Origin: Meconema thalassinum
Taxonomy: Eukaryota > Arthropoda > Insecta > Orthoptera > Tettigoniidae
Reading direction: 5' to 3'
DNA length: 64,000 nt
Assembly: GCA_946902985.2 (NCBI GenBank)
Contig: OX336392.1
Span: 462,422,693-462,486,692 of the forward strand
Position 1 is the stretch's first letter, and every line of letters starts with the position of its first letter. Of the stretch, positions 43,844-55,449 are shown in pieces. Made by a program: the position numbers and the translations under genes. The notes under the pieces are model-generated. The model searched no databases. It was given only the letters and a program-made list of their open reading frames with translations, and had not been told where the DNA came from.

Positions 43844-45264
43844 ACCCCCAGGGGTTCACATCTAGTGGATTGTGGGTTGGCGACCACGGGGCCCCAGCTG
43901 AGCCCGGCATTGCTTCCCCTTACATGTGCCGGGCTCCTCTCTTTCTTCTTTCCTGTCGACCTCCCTTGGTCAACTCTTGTTCTCTTCCGACCCCGACGGT
44001 ATTAGGTTATCCGAGTCCTAGGGAGTCTTTCACTTTCCCGCCTTAATTGGCCCTTGTCTCATCTTTCCTGATACCCTCCTTCTGTGAGGGGTCAGCCTTC
44101 TTTTCCTTTTACCTCCTGCCTTGTGCTCAAGGGCCTTAAGGCAGGGTGCATGTAGCCCCACCACGTCTGGTGCACCGTCGGTAATGCTACACCCTCAGGG
44201 GCTCACGGCTGGTGAGTTCGGGAGTTGGCGCCCCCGAGGGATTCCTGAGCTGGGTCCGTTTTCCCCTTCCCCTTGGGGCGGACCTTCTCCTCTCTCCCCT
44301 CTCCTCTCCTCTTTTCCTTATATTTACTTTTCTCTTTAAGATATCCGCACTGTTTTTGTTACTTGGTTCACCGTGTGTCTAAATTCCCTTCTAGCGATTT
44401 TTAAGGCATGTTTAATCTACGTTGCATTTTGTAAGTTTTTTCGATCTAAATTACATCTCGCGATTGTTTTCAACTTCAATTGCATTTTGTAAAGATTGAC
44501 AATCTAAATTGCTTTTGGTAAGTCTTTCAATGCAGGTAGCCGGGCCTTTTAGTGAGAATTTTGAATTTCAATTGCATTTTGTAAGTATTTTCAACCAACA
44601 CCGCATTTCGCACGAATTTTGAATCAAAATTGCATTTTGTTTGGTGGGCATTTTGCACATATTTTGATTCTTAATAGCATTTTGTGGGTATTTTGAATCA
44701 AAATTACATTTTGTCAAGTATTTTCAATCTAAATTGCATTTTGTGAGTATTATCAATCCACATGAGTCGTTTGAATCAACCGTACATTTTGTAAGCATTT
44801 TCAACTTCAATTGCATTTTGTAAGTATTTTGAATTTCAATTGCACTTTGTGAATAATTTGGATTGGAACTGGGATATTTCAATCTGAATTGCATCGTATA
44901 TTTTCAATTACAATTGCATTTTGTAAGTATTTTGAACCTCAATTGAATTTGTACGTCATTTCGATCTCATTTGCATTTTGTAAGTATTTTGAATTTCAAT
45001 TGCATTTTGTAGGTATTTCGACGCTACATTGCATTTTGTACGTATTTTGAACCTAGCCTTCATTTTGTGGGTATTTTTCAATCTATTGCTTTTGTGAATC
45101 TTTTCGTTCTAGATTCCCTTTTGTAAGAATATTTTGTGAGTTGTTTCAATCTGAGTTGCTTTTTGTAAGTATTTTCCGTCTCACTTAATTTTCGTTCTGG
45201 TTTCCGTTTCATTATCATTTTCGCTATCACACAGATCATTATAGGCCGATAACCTAGATGTTAG
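43844..45264 (+). mobile_element. ATC-tail retroposon copy 8, long array variant, 3' end lost
   Basis: Starts with ACCCCCAGGGGTTCAC at the inner border of the left Polinton arm. It shares the first half and the start of the second half with other copies, then carries the degenerate array (about 44410-45230). It ends at GATGTTAGG without the CCCC, AACAACAATT and ATC tail, directly against polymerase sequence. No TSD is found. The missing tail and the lost Polinton core on this side suggest one deletion across the 3' junction. Confidence 0.85.
44410..45230. repeat. degenerate tandem array inside retroposon copy 8
   Basis: Repeated core TCAATTGCATTTTGTAAGTA with spacers of TTTTGAATT or similar, about 28-35 bp per unit. 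It is the same array as 14680-15400 in the other orientation, in the same position relative to the retroposon 3' tail. Confidence 0.85.
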
Positions 45265-46942
45265 GAACTGTTTAGGGAACTGTAAAATGCATCTTTTGGT
45301 GGTAAAGAACACTCCTCAAGACGTTCCACACAGTTAATATATTCATAAGGGAATATACCCTTTTGACGAATCAAATTAAAATCATCTTCTTTAGGAAAGA
45401 CACGTTGAATTTCATGAAACTGATCTGATTTTAAATTACTAGCCAGCTTATCAAGTTTACTTGGCATAAAGCGGAATGAATCTAAAAATCGCAGTTTTAT
45501 AGATTTTTTATTGTCAGTTTTGATGTATTTTGTGAACGATATGTATTGTTCCTTATTATTTGCAATCACATCAATTTTCACATCTGAAGCTCCAAATTCT
45601 TTAACGATAAAGTGGTTATCGTATTTGCTACCGTTATGTAGAATGACCGGAATGAATTTACTTACTCTATAATTTAAATTACATTCTTGGAGAGCAGCAC
45701 CACGATATTTTTCTGTTAAATGGTCATGATCGTGAACCCTGTCTGTATATAAACATTCACCACATATAAAACAATTAGTTTCAGTTTCAAAACCCATTTG
45801 CTGTGATGAAGTTAGTGGCTCCATTGGAATGATTGTATTTAAAATAGAGGATATACGGATGGCATCTTTCTCAAGTCTTTCCATAAAAACTTTAGGTGCA
45901 TCAGGTCCTCTATAGAGCTCAAACTTATTTAAAGAGTCATCATAACTACATTTAATATAATATGCAAAGCTAAAAGGTTCATGAATGTGAGTAGTGTTGG
46001 TGAAAGGTTGGGTTGGATTCGATGAACATGTATTAAATGGTTTTAGCAAAGCCTCGAAGTCAGCATATATAACAAATGGTACTTGAAGCTGTTTCTCATA
46101 ATCCTTAAATTTTAGAATGTTATTTTTAGGAGTAGGTAATACCGTACAAACATGATTACACCCCCATTTTTGGTGTTGAATTAGTTGGTCCTCTTTCTTA
46201 AAATATAGCAAACAGCTATCACACAACCACTTCTTAGATTCACCTTTTGATAGTTGACTGCCAACAAGTCTACTTAAATGTTTTATCCAACAATAGTGGG
46301 CATTTTCACCTTTAGTTATGTATAACAAATTAACATGAGCATCCTTTTTTTTTCCTGAGTATAATATAGAGGACCTACTATACTCTTATTTTCAATTCCA
46401 TAAACATTAATACTTACATTGTTCAGCTCTTCAAAACGTTTAATGTCTTTTATCGCCATAGGAAATTCCATTTCTTTTAAATCTAACACTGAGGAATAGT
46501 GAGGATAAGATGATGTTCTCTCCACATCCCTTACTGCTGGATGGAGAGTTGAGGTTACAGCCCACGCAAAACATGCATGGTCACTATTCATAACGTTTAC
46601 ACAAGCTTTCTTACGTTTGATCCAAACTGATAAATCAATGTATGATGATGCTCGAAGGGGATGATATTTATTCATGTTGGTTTCTAAATCAAGTACTTCA
46701 ACCAACGCCCAGCCTGACTCCCTTTCCTGGAACTCTTCACTCTTCACAATGATTGCACTTGAAATATTTCGGTATATATCACTAATATTAGTTGATTCGC
46801 TAACAATTATGTTTTTTGTATTAAAAGATTTGATATCCGTAATTTCACCTTCACTCCCAGTTTTTACATAGAGTTCAAAAAGTTCAAAATTAATTTTAAA
46901 TGTTTTATGCTCTACTAAAACATTTTCTACAAAGCCAAACAC
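45265..46942 (-). pseudogene. Polinton-type DNA polymerase B, N-terminal and exonuclease part
   Basis: The first frame (46942-46316) has SGWALVEVLDLE, KYHPLRASSYIDL and EFPMAIKDIKRFEEL, conserved N-terminal blocks of Polinton/adintovirus-type protein-primed PolB. A slip in the T run near 46346 moves to the next frame (46328-45265). It carries HYCWIKHLSRL, a zinc-binding CDSCLLYF, the exonuclease motif VIYADFEALL (ExoI), an embedded HNH-like CFICGECL/HDHDHLTEKYRGAALQECN, and LHNGSKYDNHF (ExoII). The protein is cut after PPKDAFYSSLN by the retroposon, so the polymerase palm is absent. Confidence 0.85.
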
Positions 46943-46959
46943 ACTAGGTTGAACATTTC

Positions 46960-47568
46960 TTAAAAATGATTCAATACTTTGAGTTTTTTCTTCACTATGA
47001 AGTCTATAACTAGCAATTCGACTTTTAAACTCACTACCAATTTGTTGAATATTTCCAGAATTTCTTTCATGGCAAGCGTTTTTTTATGATGAACACTGCG
47101 TAAATGTCCATGAATGATTGAAGAAGGTATATCAATATTACATACATCACAATGTGTTATCGAAGGTTCACCATTCTTCTTTCTTTTTGTTGCACAACTA
47201 TTATCACAATCTTGAGAACGTTTACGCTTTTGAGCATCACATTTGTTTATAGGTTCCGTGCTAGTTGATGGTTTTACAGATTCCAATTCTTGTTGTTCCC
47301 CATGCACTTCAACCATGTGGGATTGATATCGCTTTACAGCAGAAAAACCAAGATCACAAACTGAATACGAAAAAGGTGCTGAACTGACATGCTTTAAATT
47401 TACATGCCGTCCAAGACTATCCTGTCTGTTAAATGTGGTAGCACAATGACTGCACACAAACATTTTAATGTCATGTTTAGCATTTGCGTGTCGTTGAAGG
47501 TTGTCAGGTCTTGAGAACTGTTTCTTACAGTCAACACACTTGAACATTATGATCACTTTCGAAATTAC
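46960..47568 (-). pseudogene. zinc-finger 5' part of the polymerase gene
   Basis: Starts MFKCVDCKKQFSRPDNLQRH (ATG at 47556 or the nearby 47547), with two clear C2H2 fingers (CVDC...H, CSHC...H), a degenerate third and a later CDVCN...H motif, plus a basic stretch (KRKRSQ, KRKKNG) like a nuclear signal. It leads into the polymerase after a frameshift near 46960-47050. An acceptor-like TTTCTTTTATAG lies just upstream (ends at 47569), so this may be exon 3 of a gene whose leader exons lie in the right arm. Confidence 0.7.
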
Positions 47569-47861
47569 CTATAAAAGAAATAAATCATAAATGGAAAAGG
47601 AAGCTTGTAGTTTAACGTGACCGTTAATCGCGAGATCATGAGCCACGGGACCTCCTTTTTACGTGGAATCCGAACCACAGGACATGGCATTTCACTTAAA
47701 TCATAAATGTTAATAAGTGATAAAAAAAATACAATATAAATAGTTTAATTATATTCCAGTCAATGGTTATAGCAGGGTATTTAAATCGATCAACTGTGAA
47801 CTCCTAGCAAGTCTAACTTCATGTAGTTCTAACTGGGGGTTACTATATACCACTGTCACTG

Positions 47862-49750
47862 ACATCTAGCGGTGAACATTGGACCTTGATAAAGTGGTAG
47901 AAACCAGCGGTCGTCAGATAAGTGAGCTAAGTTTGACGTCATAGCCAGTCTTAAAATAAGTCTAAACTTGTAGAACATGTCACGTGATAGAAACCAGCAG
48001 CCACTAGTTAAGTGTGACGTCATAGTCAGTCATAAAGCAAGTCTAAACTTGTAAAACATGTCACGTGACAAGGTTAAGTTAGGTGAACTGAGGTTAAGTC
48101 TTTAAATATTCCCTCTGTCACTGACACCTAGCAATGAACATTCAGACTTAATAGAGCGGTAATCAAAATCTAACCTACAAATTTGCTTTACACACCATGG
48201 TCAAGTAGTTCCAACTTTTGACTGCCAAATATACCATTTTCATTAACATGTAGTGGTGAACATTGGAAAATATCACTCTAACTGTTTAAAAGTTATTAGA
48301 GGGGGCACTTACCTTTTTATAATTTATCAACTGCTGCCACTGAATGAACAGATTGTAGGAATCTGGTAACCTACAGGAACCCAATTATCTGTAAACAAAT
48401 CAATCAATCAATCAATAAATACATTCCAATCAATAACTTCAACATCAATTAGTAATAAAAGACTACAATCCATTAATAATAAGTACTTACCTTGCAAAAT
48501 AATTTAATGATTTTCTACCAAAAAGGCTTTTTTTTACAACTCTTGAGCAGTAATAGAGCACTGTTCACTCAAAGCGAGTAATAAAGACTGACAGTAGGGA
48601 AATATATGACACCTCTCTTATATAAACTCTCATCGCTCGTGTCAGCAGTTTTTTTTTTCAGATCATTGCAATTCCTTTTCCCAATACAGCTGAGAGTCCA
48701 AAGTACACTAGGAACACCTGTGTGGTATCCAATTACTGCTGACTTTGCATGATCATCACCCATTGTCTTCATGAACACTTGCGGTTTCAAATTACTGCAG
48801 CGTTAGTCATAGCAACAGATCTGCGCGCTCTCTGCCATGTCTGTAATATGACACAGGAAATAACAAGACGTCTTACTGCACGTACCATCTCCATAGTTTT
48901 AACATCTTAAGAACATGTATTATTCTCTTTCAACTACAAATGACTCGTTAGAACACATCCATCCATCAAGTTAGATCCCTTGTATGTTCACATGTATTTC
49001 GTCACTTTCCTTTCATATCGTTATCACATTATACTAGTGGGGGATTAGTGAACAACGTCAGTTCAACACACTGCTTTACACGCAAAATGTAGTTAGGCCC
49101 TTGGACATAATTTAAATAAATTCATGGGCTAGTCCGTAGGAACCAGTCCAAAGGGATCAGTCCAAAGGGACTCGTCAACAATGACCTGTCAACAAGGACC
49201 CGTTAGGTTGGGTTAGGTAACACTACAGCCGCCATCTTTTAATAAGCCCGTCCTCTTACAAAAGCTATGAGTGGGCATGCATAAAAGCAAACAAAAAAAC
49301 AAGCATGTTAATTCATATTGGCTATCCACCGTATACATGTCTCTTGTGTAGAACAACATTTATTTAGAAAAGCCCGCCCTCTTACAAAAGCCATGAGTGG
49401 GCATGCTTAAAAACAAAAAACAAACATGCTAATTCATATTGGCTTTCCCCCGTATACAAGTCTCTTGTGTAGAACAACGTTTAATTCCATATTGGCATTC
49501 AAACTCTCACATATTGCACTTGGAAAGTGAGATTTTCTAAAAAAAAATACAATTTCACCCCCTAGTATGGGTAGGTTTTATTTTGGGGTGGAAATATGTT
49601 GTCCATTGGAAAGGGGGTGTCAGCCCGAGTTCAATGACACCTCATTTGTCAAAATCCAACCATGCGTTCGAGAGATATCGCACCGCCGCCATCTTGTGTG
49701 GAGGAATTTGGAGGTGGAGGAGCTAGAACCGATTCATTTCCACTACTACT
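47862..49750. repeat. Polinton-like right inverted repeat
   Basis: About 1.89 kb matching the left arm in inverted orientation from CTAGCGGTGAACATTGG to the element end. It is uninterrupted and so shows the pre-insertion state of the hAT site (TGAGTGGG, 49268-49275), and only one copy of the 145-bp block duplicated in the left arm. Confidence 0.85.
48313..48624 (-). promoter_or_regulatory. promoter and split leader in the right Polinton arm
   Basis: On the minus strand: TATATAAG (48624-48617), initiator TCAGT (48591-48587), and a donor GCAAG|GTAAGT with exon 1 ending at 48491. Then an acceptor TTTACAG and a possible 76-nt exon 2 (48388-48313) ending at a second donor AAAAAG|GTAAGT. The next acceptor lies before the zinc-finger ORF at 47568. 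The order suggests the arm drives the polymerase gene. Predicted from motifs only. Confidence 0.5.
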
Positions 49751-49756
49751 CTCATA

Positions 49757-50119
49757 ATATTCCACCCGCTGTCCAAGTTTCCTACTCAATATGAGACCAA
49801 CCCCTGCTTGGCCATTGTTAGATTTAGTGCTAATGACCCTATAGAGTCCTAACCAAAAGTCCTGTTCTTCCTGCCAGCGCATTTCACTAATCCCAACCAA
49901 ATCCAACCTTAACCTATCCATTTCCCTTTCCAAGTTTTCTAACCTTCCACTTCCTAGCAGACTTCTAACATTCCACGCTCCGATCCGTAGAATGTCAGAT
50001 TTCCTCTTTGTCACTTCTGTGATGTTAACCCCCTCTCGAGTAGTCCCCACCCGGAGATCCGAACGGGGGACTAGTATACCTCCGGATTGAAATTTTACAA
50101 GGGAGGAGGCCATCATCAC
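49757..50119 (-). pseudogene. LINE-B endonuclease N-terminal part
   Basis: Minus frame from the ATG at 50119 with LRIGAWNVRSLLGSGRLE (N block), LVGISEMRWQ (E block) and GQAGVGLILSRKLGQRVEYY. The endonuclease is cut here by the Polinton-like element; the continuation is at 25794 (and in the duplicate at 34536). Confidence 0.9.
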
Positions 50120-52049
50120 ATGTAATTATGCATAGAGAGGTGCATATCCTCGGGAATAGCATTACGGCTGTAGTTTCCCGTTGCTTTCAGCCGTGCAGCA
50201 GGACGCAGTGTAGCCATTATTTGGCTTATATTATCAATATCTTAACAGTCTATAAGACTGGTAAAGAATTGATTTATTCTGAAAGGCTGCTACTCCCTTT
50301 CAGAATAAATAAAAAGCAATTCTACTAACAAAAATACTAACCTTCTACTAACAATTAAATATCAAAATTCTACTAACGAAGAAAAAAACTTAAGTTCCAC
50401 CAACAACAAATACTACCACTAAAACAGTCTGTCACCAGGCATACTCACATGCACCCTCACACATCACAGTCTACTGAAACAATGAACTATAACTAATAAA
50501 CAATGCAACTGCTACCAGACCAGGCGAGGCTGGTGATTAAAGGCCCTTAGGCGGAGCCTCTCTTGAAGGATTCCATAAATATACATATTTAATTGAGGAA
50601 TGTATAATTTATATTGATTGGAAACATTTATAAATTTCACTCAATCCATCCAGTCACGAGTCAATATATTTGGAACTGTTAATAATTAATGTTTTTCAGA
50701 TGGATAGTAGCGCTGTTAGGCTGCGCCTTAGATGTCCTATTCCTTCCTATGTAACAGGGTTGGGGGGGGGGGCGTGGTAATGAGAGCTCCATTCGTTTCC
50801 ATTGTATCGCTGAAGGCTCAAGCGACTACTGCCTAAGCCAGGCTTGCCAACCACGACAGGATTTTCTTATTCTGTGGAATGTATTCAAAGTTGTTCAAGG
50901 AGTCTCAAACCACTCTCATGAAAGTTTATACTTTCACTCTTTCACTCTCCGAAGGATTAATAATAATTGACAAGTTACCAGAAACAGTTAGATGACTAAT
51001 AATTGATATTCATTATTGATAACTCAAATGGTATCCCTTAAAGTATAATAACTAAAATATTTCCGCCAGATAGCACCATGAGGTGGCAAGGGGTAGCAGA
51101 ACCATCTACCGAGACTTACGGGAAGTATTCTGTTTAAAATCTGCCGCCATGCGCCATACGTCCTCCTTGGTTCATGCTGTGTATTTGTTAACAAGTGTTC
51201 GCGCGTTAATATCGTTGGTGTAACTTAATTAGTTCATTAATTATGTTGTTTGTCAGTGGCAAGACTTAATTTGCATGTTATGGGCTACAGTTAGGGTTGC
51301 CAGATTTCAAGAATGGAAAAACGGAACACACGTCCCAAAACATTGCATTTTTTAAATCAAGGTCGTCAAACGTAATAAATAATACACAAAGCATTACATG
51401 ATCAAATACACAACATTAAAATTAGATATTGCTGGCATATCAAATAGGCCTATGCCACCAGCAACTTATAAATGGTTTTCATTTGAACGACACTTGGCAA
51501 GGATTTTTCATTTGTAGCTAAGTACCTTTCTGATAAAATTCAGTACAATTTTCGTCATAATTGTAATATGTGAACAAATTCTTGTTTTATCGAACTAATG
51601 GAGCTTCTGTTTGTATAAACTCTCCATTTGATATTCATGACAGAAAAAACTCTCTCCGTTAAAGCATTGGAGGGGAAAATGCTGAGTATTAACTTCACAA
51701 GGACTATGATACTCCTTAATTTTGTTGCCCCTAATAAATCTATAACATGTTATAGCCGTGTATGTGGGTGTCGTATAATGCGTTATACCAGCATTTTGCC
51801 ACTAATATAAGTGCTGAGCCTTCCCCAGCTCCAACACCAGCCGCGGCTGTACCAGACACACACACCACAGTCAAATAGAAGAACAATGACCTATATCTAA
51901 TAAACAAACTAACTACATACTTACAACTAAAACTAACTACATACTTACTGTACCCCTTAAACATATATATATTGAACCCTTATTAATCTATCGATGAATA
52001 AGTATTCATGATTTTATTATTATTATTACTGATGCCCAGGCAGTACATG
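50120..52049. other. LINE-B 5' region and unassigned flank
   Basis: The first few hundred bases are probably LINE-B 5' UTR. A 14-bp perfect inverted repeat with a 9-base loop (TTTATTCTGAAAGG, 50273-50309) is followed by repeated CTACTAAC motifs. A poly-G run is at 50762-50772. The rest (50800-52049) is AT-rich with no supported gene; GGGTTGCCAGATTTCAAG near 51293 and the short frames there are unassigned. Confidence 0.3.
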
Positions 52050-52197
52050 TTGAAATTGACAAAGGGGGAGCCAAGGTAGTGTGTTGCAATGATTACAACA
52101 GAAGCAAGCTTGGTAGTTATTCCTGAAGACGACCGGTTAAGCCGAGTTCAAGGACAAATTTTGTAACAGCACACCTAAATTAGAGTCATTGAGGGAG
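52050..52197 (+). other. gypsy internal 3' end before the LTR (tentative)
   Basis: A short segment ending in the purine-rich GAGGGAG just before TGTCATGAG, the likely LTR start. It resembles the end of a gypsy internal region and polypurine tract. If correct, the LTR at 52198 is also the 3' LTR of a largely lost upstream copy. Confidence 0.35.
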
Positions 52198-55100
52198 TGT
52201 CATGAGTAAAGTTTCAACCGACCCAGGATTGAATCAACCAATCAGAAGAGACCACGCCAAAAGCCACGCGGTAAGTTGCGTACCCTGGAAAAACGCGCGA
52301 AAACGTGTATCTAAAGAACCGCCGATCCGAATTAATTCCGCAATAGTGCACTGAGACGTTTGGATAAAATGATGAAGATTGATACTAGTCCCAAGTTTGT
52401 GTGATGAAACCTCCAGATTATTTTTTCAAATTCTCCCCACTCTACCTCGTTCTGTCAGTTTCCAATAAATTGATCGGTGAGAAGCTGTTTCGAGGACAAC
52501 TTTATTGAGCTCTGGTGAGCAAGGTTCACGTCACTCTGCGTCACGATTTTCAAACGCTAATGAGCGTACTTTACTAACATTTTACTTTGTGCTCAAGTGA
52601 GCAAGGTTCACGTATAGCAGTGGAGATCTCTAGGCGAGATAAGGACTGCAAGTTAGACATGTTTAAGACTTGTTTTCAAGTCAGTGGCTATGAGTTTGAA
52701 GTGTGTAATTTTATGTAAATTTGTATATAATATTTTTGAGTGATATTTGTGCGTGTGTGAAGAAAATGCTAAGATAGGGCAAGTCTACGATCAGTAATCG
52801 CATTAGGACATAATCGTGAGTGAAAGTAGTAGCTCACAGCGATTATAGCTAGGCAATATTATTAACATTGAACATTTCTGTTCAAGAAACTTCGCCAAGA
52901 TGTCCGAGGTTTGGTCATGTGATGGATTGATGTGCATCGCTTCTACAACGACGTCGACGATGGAGAGCTAAATTTCCCGTAGGGAAATGCACCGGGACGG
53001 AGGTTAATGTTCTGCAAGCTGAGACGGTGATGTACAACAATTGATTTACTCAATATGTAGTTAGATAAGGCGTGGGAACACTGTAAATAGTTCATTCATT
53101 CTTTTTCTTGTGTTTAGATTTTTTTTTCTGCTGACACTATCATCTTTAAATGTACGTTGGCGCGTGGCCAAATTTGTTTGTTGTATATTTTTCTTTGGAG
53201 TCATATTTAGTGTACACGGCGCGTGTATTTGATTTTATCCTGCCCCCAGGGGCTCACATCTAGTGGGTTGTGGGTTGGCGACCACGGGGCCCCAGCTGAG
53301 TCCGGCATTGCTTCCACTTACTTGTGCCGGGCTCCTCTCTTTCTTCTTTCCTGTCGACCTGCCTTGGTCAACTCTTGTTCTCTTCCGACCCCGACGGTAT
53401 TAGGTTATCCGAGGTCTAGGGAGTCTTTCACTTTCCCGCCTTAATTGGCCCTTGTCTCATCTTTTCTGATTCCCTCCTTCTGCGAGGGGTCAGCCTTCTT
53501 TTTGTTTTCATGTTATCACCTGCCTTCCGCTTAAGGCCCTCAAGGAGGCCGGGTGTATGTAGCCCCACCACTTTTGGTGCCCCCTAGATAATGCTACAAC
53601 CTCAGGGGCTCACGGCTGGTGAGTTCGGGAGTTGGCGACCCCGAGGGATTCCTGAGCTGGGTCTGTTTTCCCTTTTTGTCCCTTACCTTTGGGGCGGATC
53701 CTCTCCTCTTTCACTTTCCTATCTGCCTTTCATGGCTCTCCTTCCTTCCAAGTCCCTCAATCCGCCTTCTTCGAGGGTTGAGGGCATTTCTTTTCCTCCT
53801 GTCCTTTATTTGCCTTAGTCTCCTTTAGTTTTCCATTTCTTCTTCTAGTATGTAGGTTGGTAGTTAGTTTTAGTTTTAAGTTCGCTTTTCATTTTCATCT
53901 TCACGATCACCCAAACCATCAGGGGCCGATAACCTAGATGTTAGGCCCCTTAAAACAACAATTATCATCATCATCATGATTTTATCCATGCGAATGCGAA
54001 ACTCGTTACATTCGATAAGTGGTGCTTTATTAAAGTTCATTTTGTTATAGGAAAGGGAGGCAATTATTGTAGATGTTTTTATGAACAGGTTATTACTCAT
54101 ACTAGGGTTGCCGAGCGCAACAAAATAAGATGTAACTGTAGAACACTTTAGTTCTATTTTTTTAAGCATTTTTTGAGTCCTTTTCAGGTTAGTTAGTCAC
54201 GGACTAGAACGGAAGCGCAAGCTGGTGGGAAAATATTTATGTCATTTATTTCAGGTTTCTGTCAAACCCATACGTGTGATTCTGTGTGTGTATTGATTCT
54301 TCGTGATGAGGGGTAGGTGGTGCTACCGCCCTCATATTGTTGTTGTGGTATTTTTTTTATGGAAAGGCAGAGCGCTCCGTGGAGGCTACTGTACCTTGTC
54401 CAGTGTTGATTTTCTTGGATTTCCTAGGGGAAATGCTGAGATATTTTATTCTGACACACACACGTATATTGTGCTTTGGGAGCACGCTTCTTCGAGACTC
54501 GATCCCGTGCCATGAGATGTCGAGGTTATTGACACGTGGGTTGACAGATGTGCAGATTTCCACTTAGCGCCCGTCTAGGTTCGGTGACTCATTGTTAGGC
54601 AGTCCTGCTGACCGACTGACCCCTATAAGCTATCATTAGCAAACCTGTTCTTTTGTGATGGTCATTTGGACCGTAATTAATTGGGGAGTTCGCCATGTCT
54701 GTTACGAATTATCGCATATCGTATGAATGGAATTTCTTTAATGATGTAAATGTTGGCTTGGAGCCAGGTCATGTTAGTTTGTCTGTTGTGACACCCGTGT
54801 GGTGTAGTTATATTTTACTTGTAAAAATGACAGGCGGTCATATGTGTATTTCTTTTGCTGGTCACGTGTTAATTTACTTGTGTGGATTTTGAAAAATCCT
54901 AATTTTAGGCATTAATGTTTTTGCTACGGCAGTTCTTGATTCCAATTTCAAGCGGAAATTATTTGTTGTTTATTTAGTGTAGGAAGTGTCAGATTAATTT
55001 AAGTAGTGTATAGTTGGTTCCCCGCGTCTGTCTAGCTCTAAACAATGCAGATTCGTCCTCTGAAGGTTTACCGGATGATGACGAATCTCGCATTTATTTG

Positions 55101-55437
55101 TACTCATCGTTAAGCATGTAGAACAGCCGCACACGTACAACAATGTCATTGAAGTCATTTGGTCCAATATATAATCTGTCCTGAGATTAAGCCTAGTTAT
55201 GGCAAGTAATTTATTCAGTTGGGAGTCATTTGGGAGTTTTGTTTTGTTTATTTTTACTTGTAAATAGTTGATCTGTTATTAAATTCATTTGTTATAACCC
55301 TGGTATTCACTTCTTCCTGCATGTTATTTTGTTATGTGTTACCCTGCATGTTAATGAAGCGCTTTAACAACAACTTACGAAATGAACTGTTACACCCCCC
55401 CAAAATTGAGTCTCATAAGCTTCTTTGCAAGGGTTCA
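52198..55437 (+). repeat. Gypsy-2 5' LTR, with retroposon insertion
   Basis: Runs from TGTCATGAG to AAGGGTTCA. The part from GTGGTGCTTTATTAAAG (54020) onward is repeated with few differences at 62379-63837, and both copies stop matching after AAGGGTTCA. Removing the retroposon at 53241-53977 and one TSD leaves about 2.5 kb, unusually long. The left limit rests on TG plus an upstream purine tract only, since the other LTR lacks this part. Confidence 0.65.
53241..53977 (+). mobile_element. ATC-tail retroposon copy 9, full length, in Gypsy-2 LTR
   Basis: A 737-bp full-length copy flanked by the TSD GATTTTATCC (53231-53240 and 53978-53987). It is absent from the matching part of the 3' LTR, which does not extend this far left. 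Confidence 0.95.
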
Positions 55438-55449
55438 CATATACAAAAA

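Larger units (their letters stand above)
34537..49750. mobile_element. Polinton/Maverick-like element, interrupted and core-deleted
   Basis: Starts AGTAGTGGAACTGAATCGG at 34537 and ends with its near complement (CATTTCCACTACTACT) at 49750. It is flanked by the 6-bp TSD CTCATA (34531-34536 and 49751-49756) inside the LINE-B endonuclease. AG...CT ends and a 6-bp TSD fit Polintons. Each arm is about 1.9 kb once insertions are removed. The core holds only a polymerase-B fragment with a zinc-finger exon. Insertions in the left arm are an hAT (35006-41604), a retroposon (41626-42243) and a long retroposon at the inner border (43844-45264). Integrase, ATPase, protease and capsid genes are absent. 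Confidence 0.8.
22424..50119 (-). mobile_element. LINE-B: non-LTR retrotransposon split by nested insertions
   Basis: Minus-strand LINE in pieces: 3' end with a CAAACAACAACA tail (about 22424), RT and C-terminus (22442-23942), linker and endonuclease (24681-25794), and endonuclease N-terminus (49757-50119). The middle is filled by a Polinton-like element with a 6-bp TSD, itself loaded with insertions, and by the second unit of a tandem duplication. The 5' UTR probably continues right of 50119. LINE-B in turn cuts LINE-C at 22420. I recall this protein style from RTE-related insect LINEs. Confidence 0.85.

Noticed and set aside
54303..54567. Short open frames in the Gypsy-2 LTR, repeated at 62697-62959
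   Set aside because: They recur because the LTR is repeated; they are short, overlap in several frames and show no domain.
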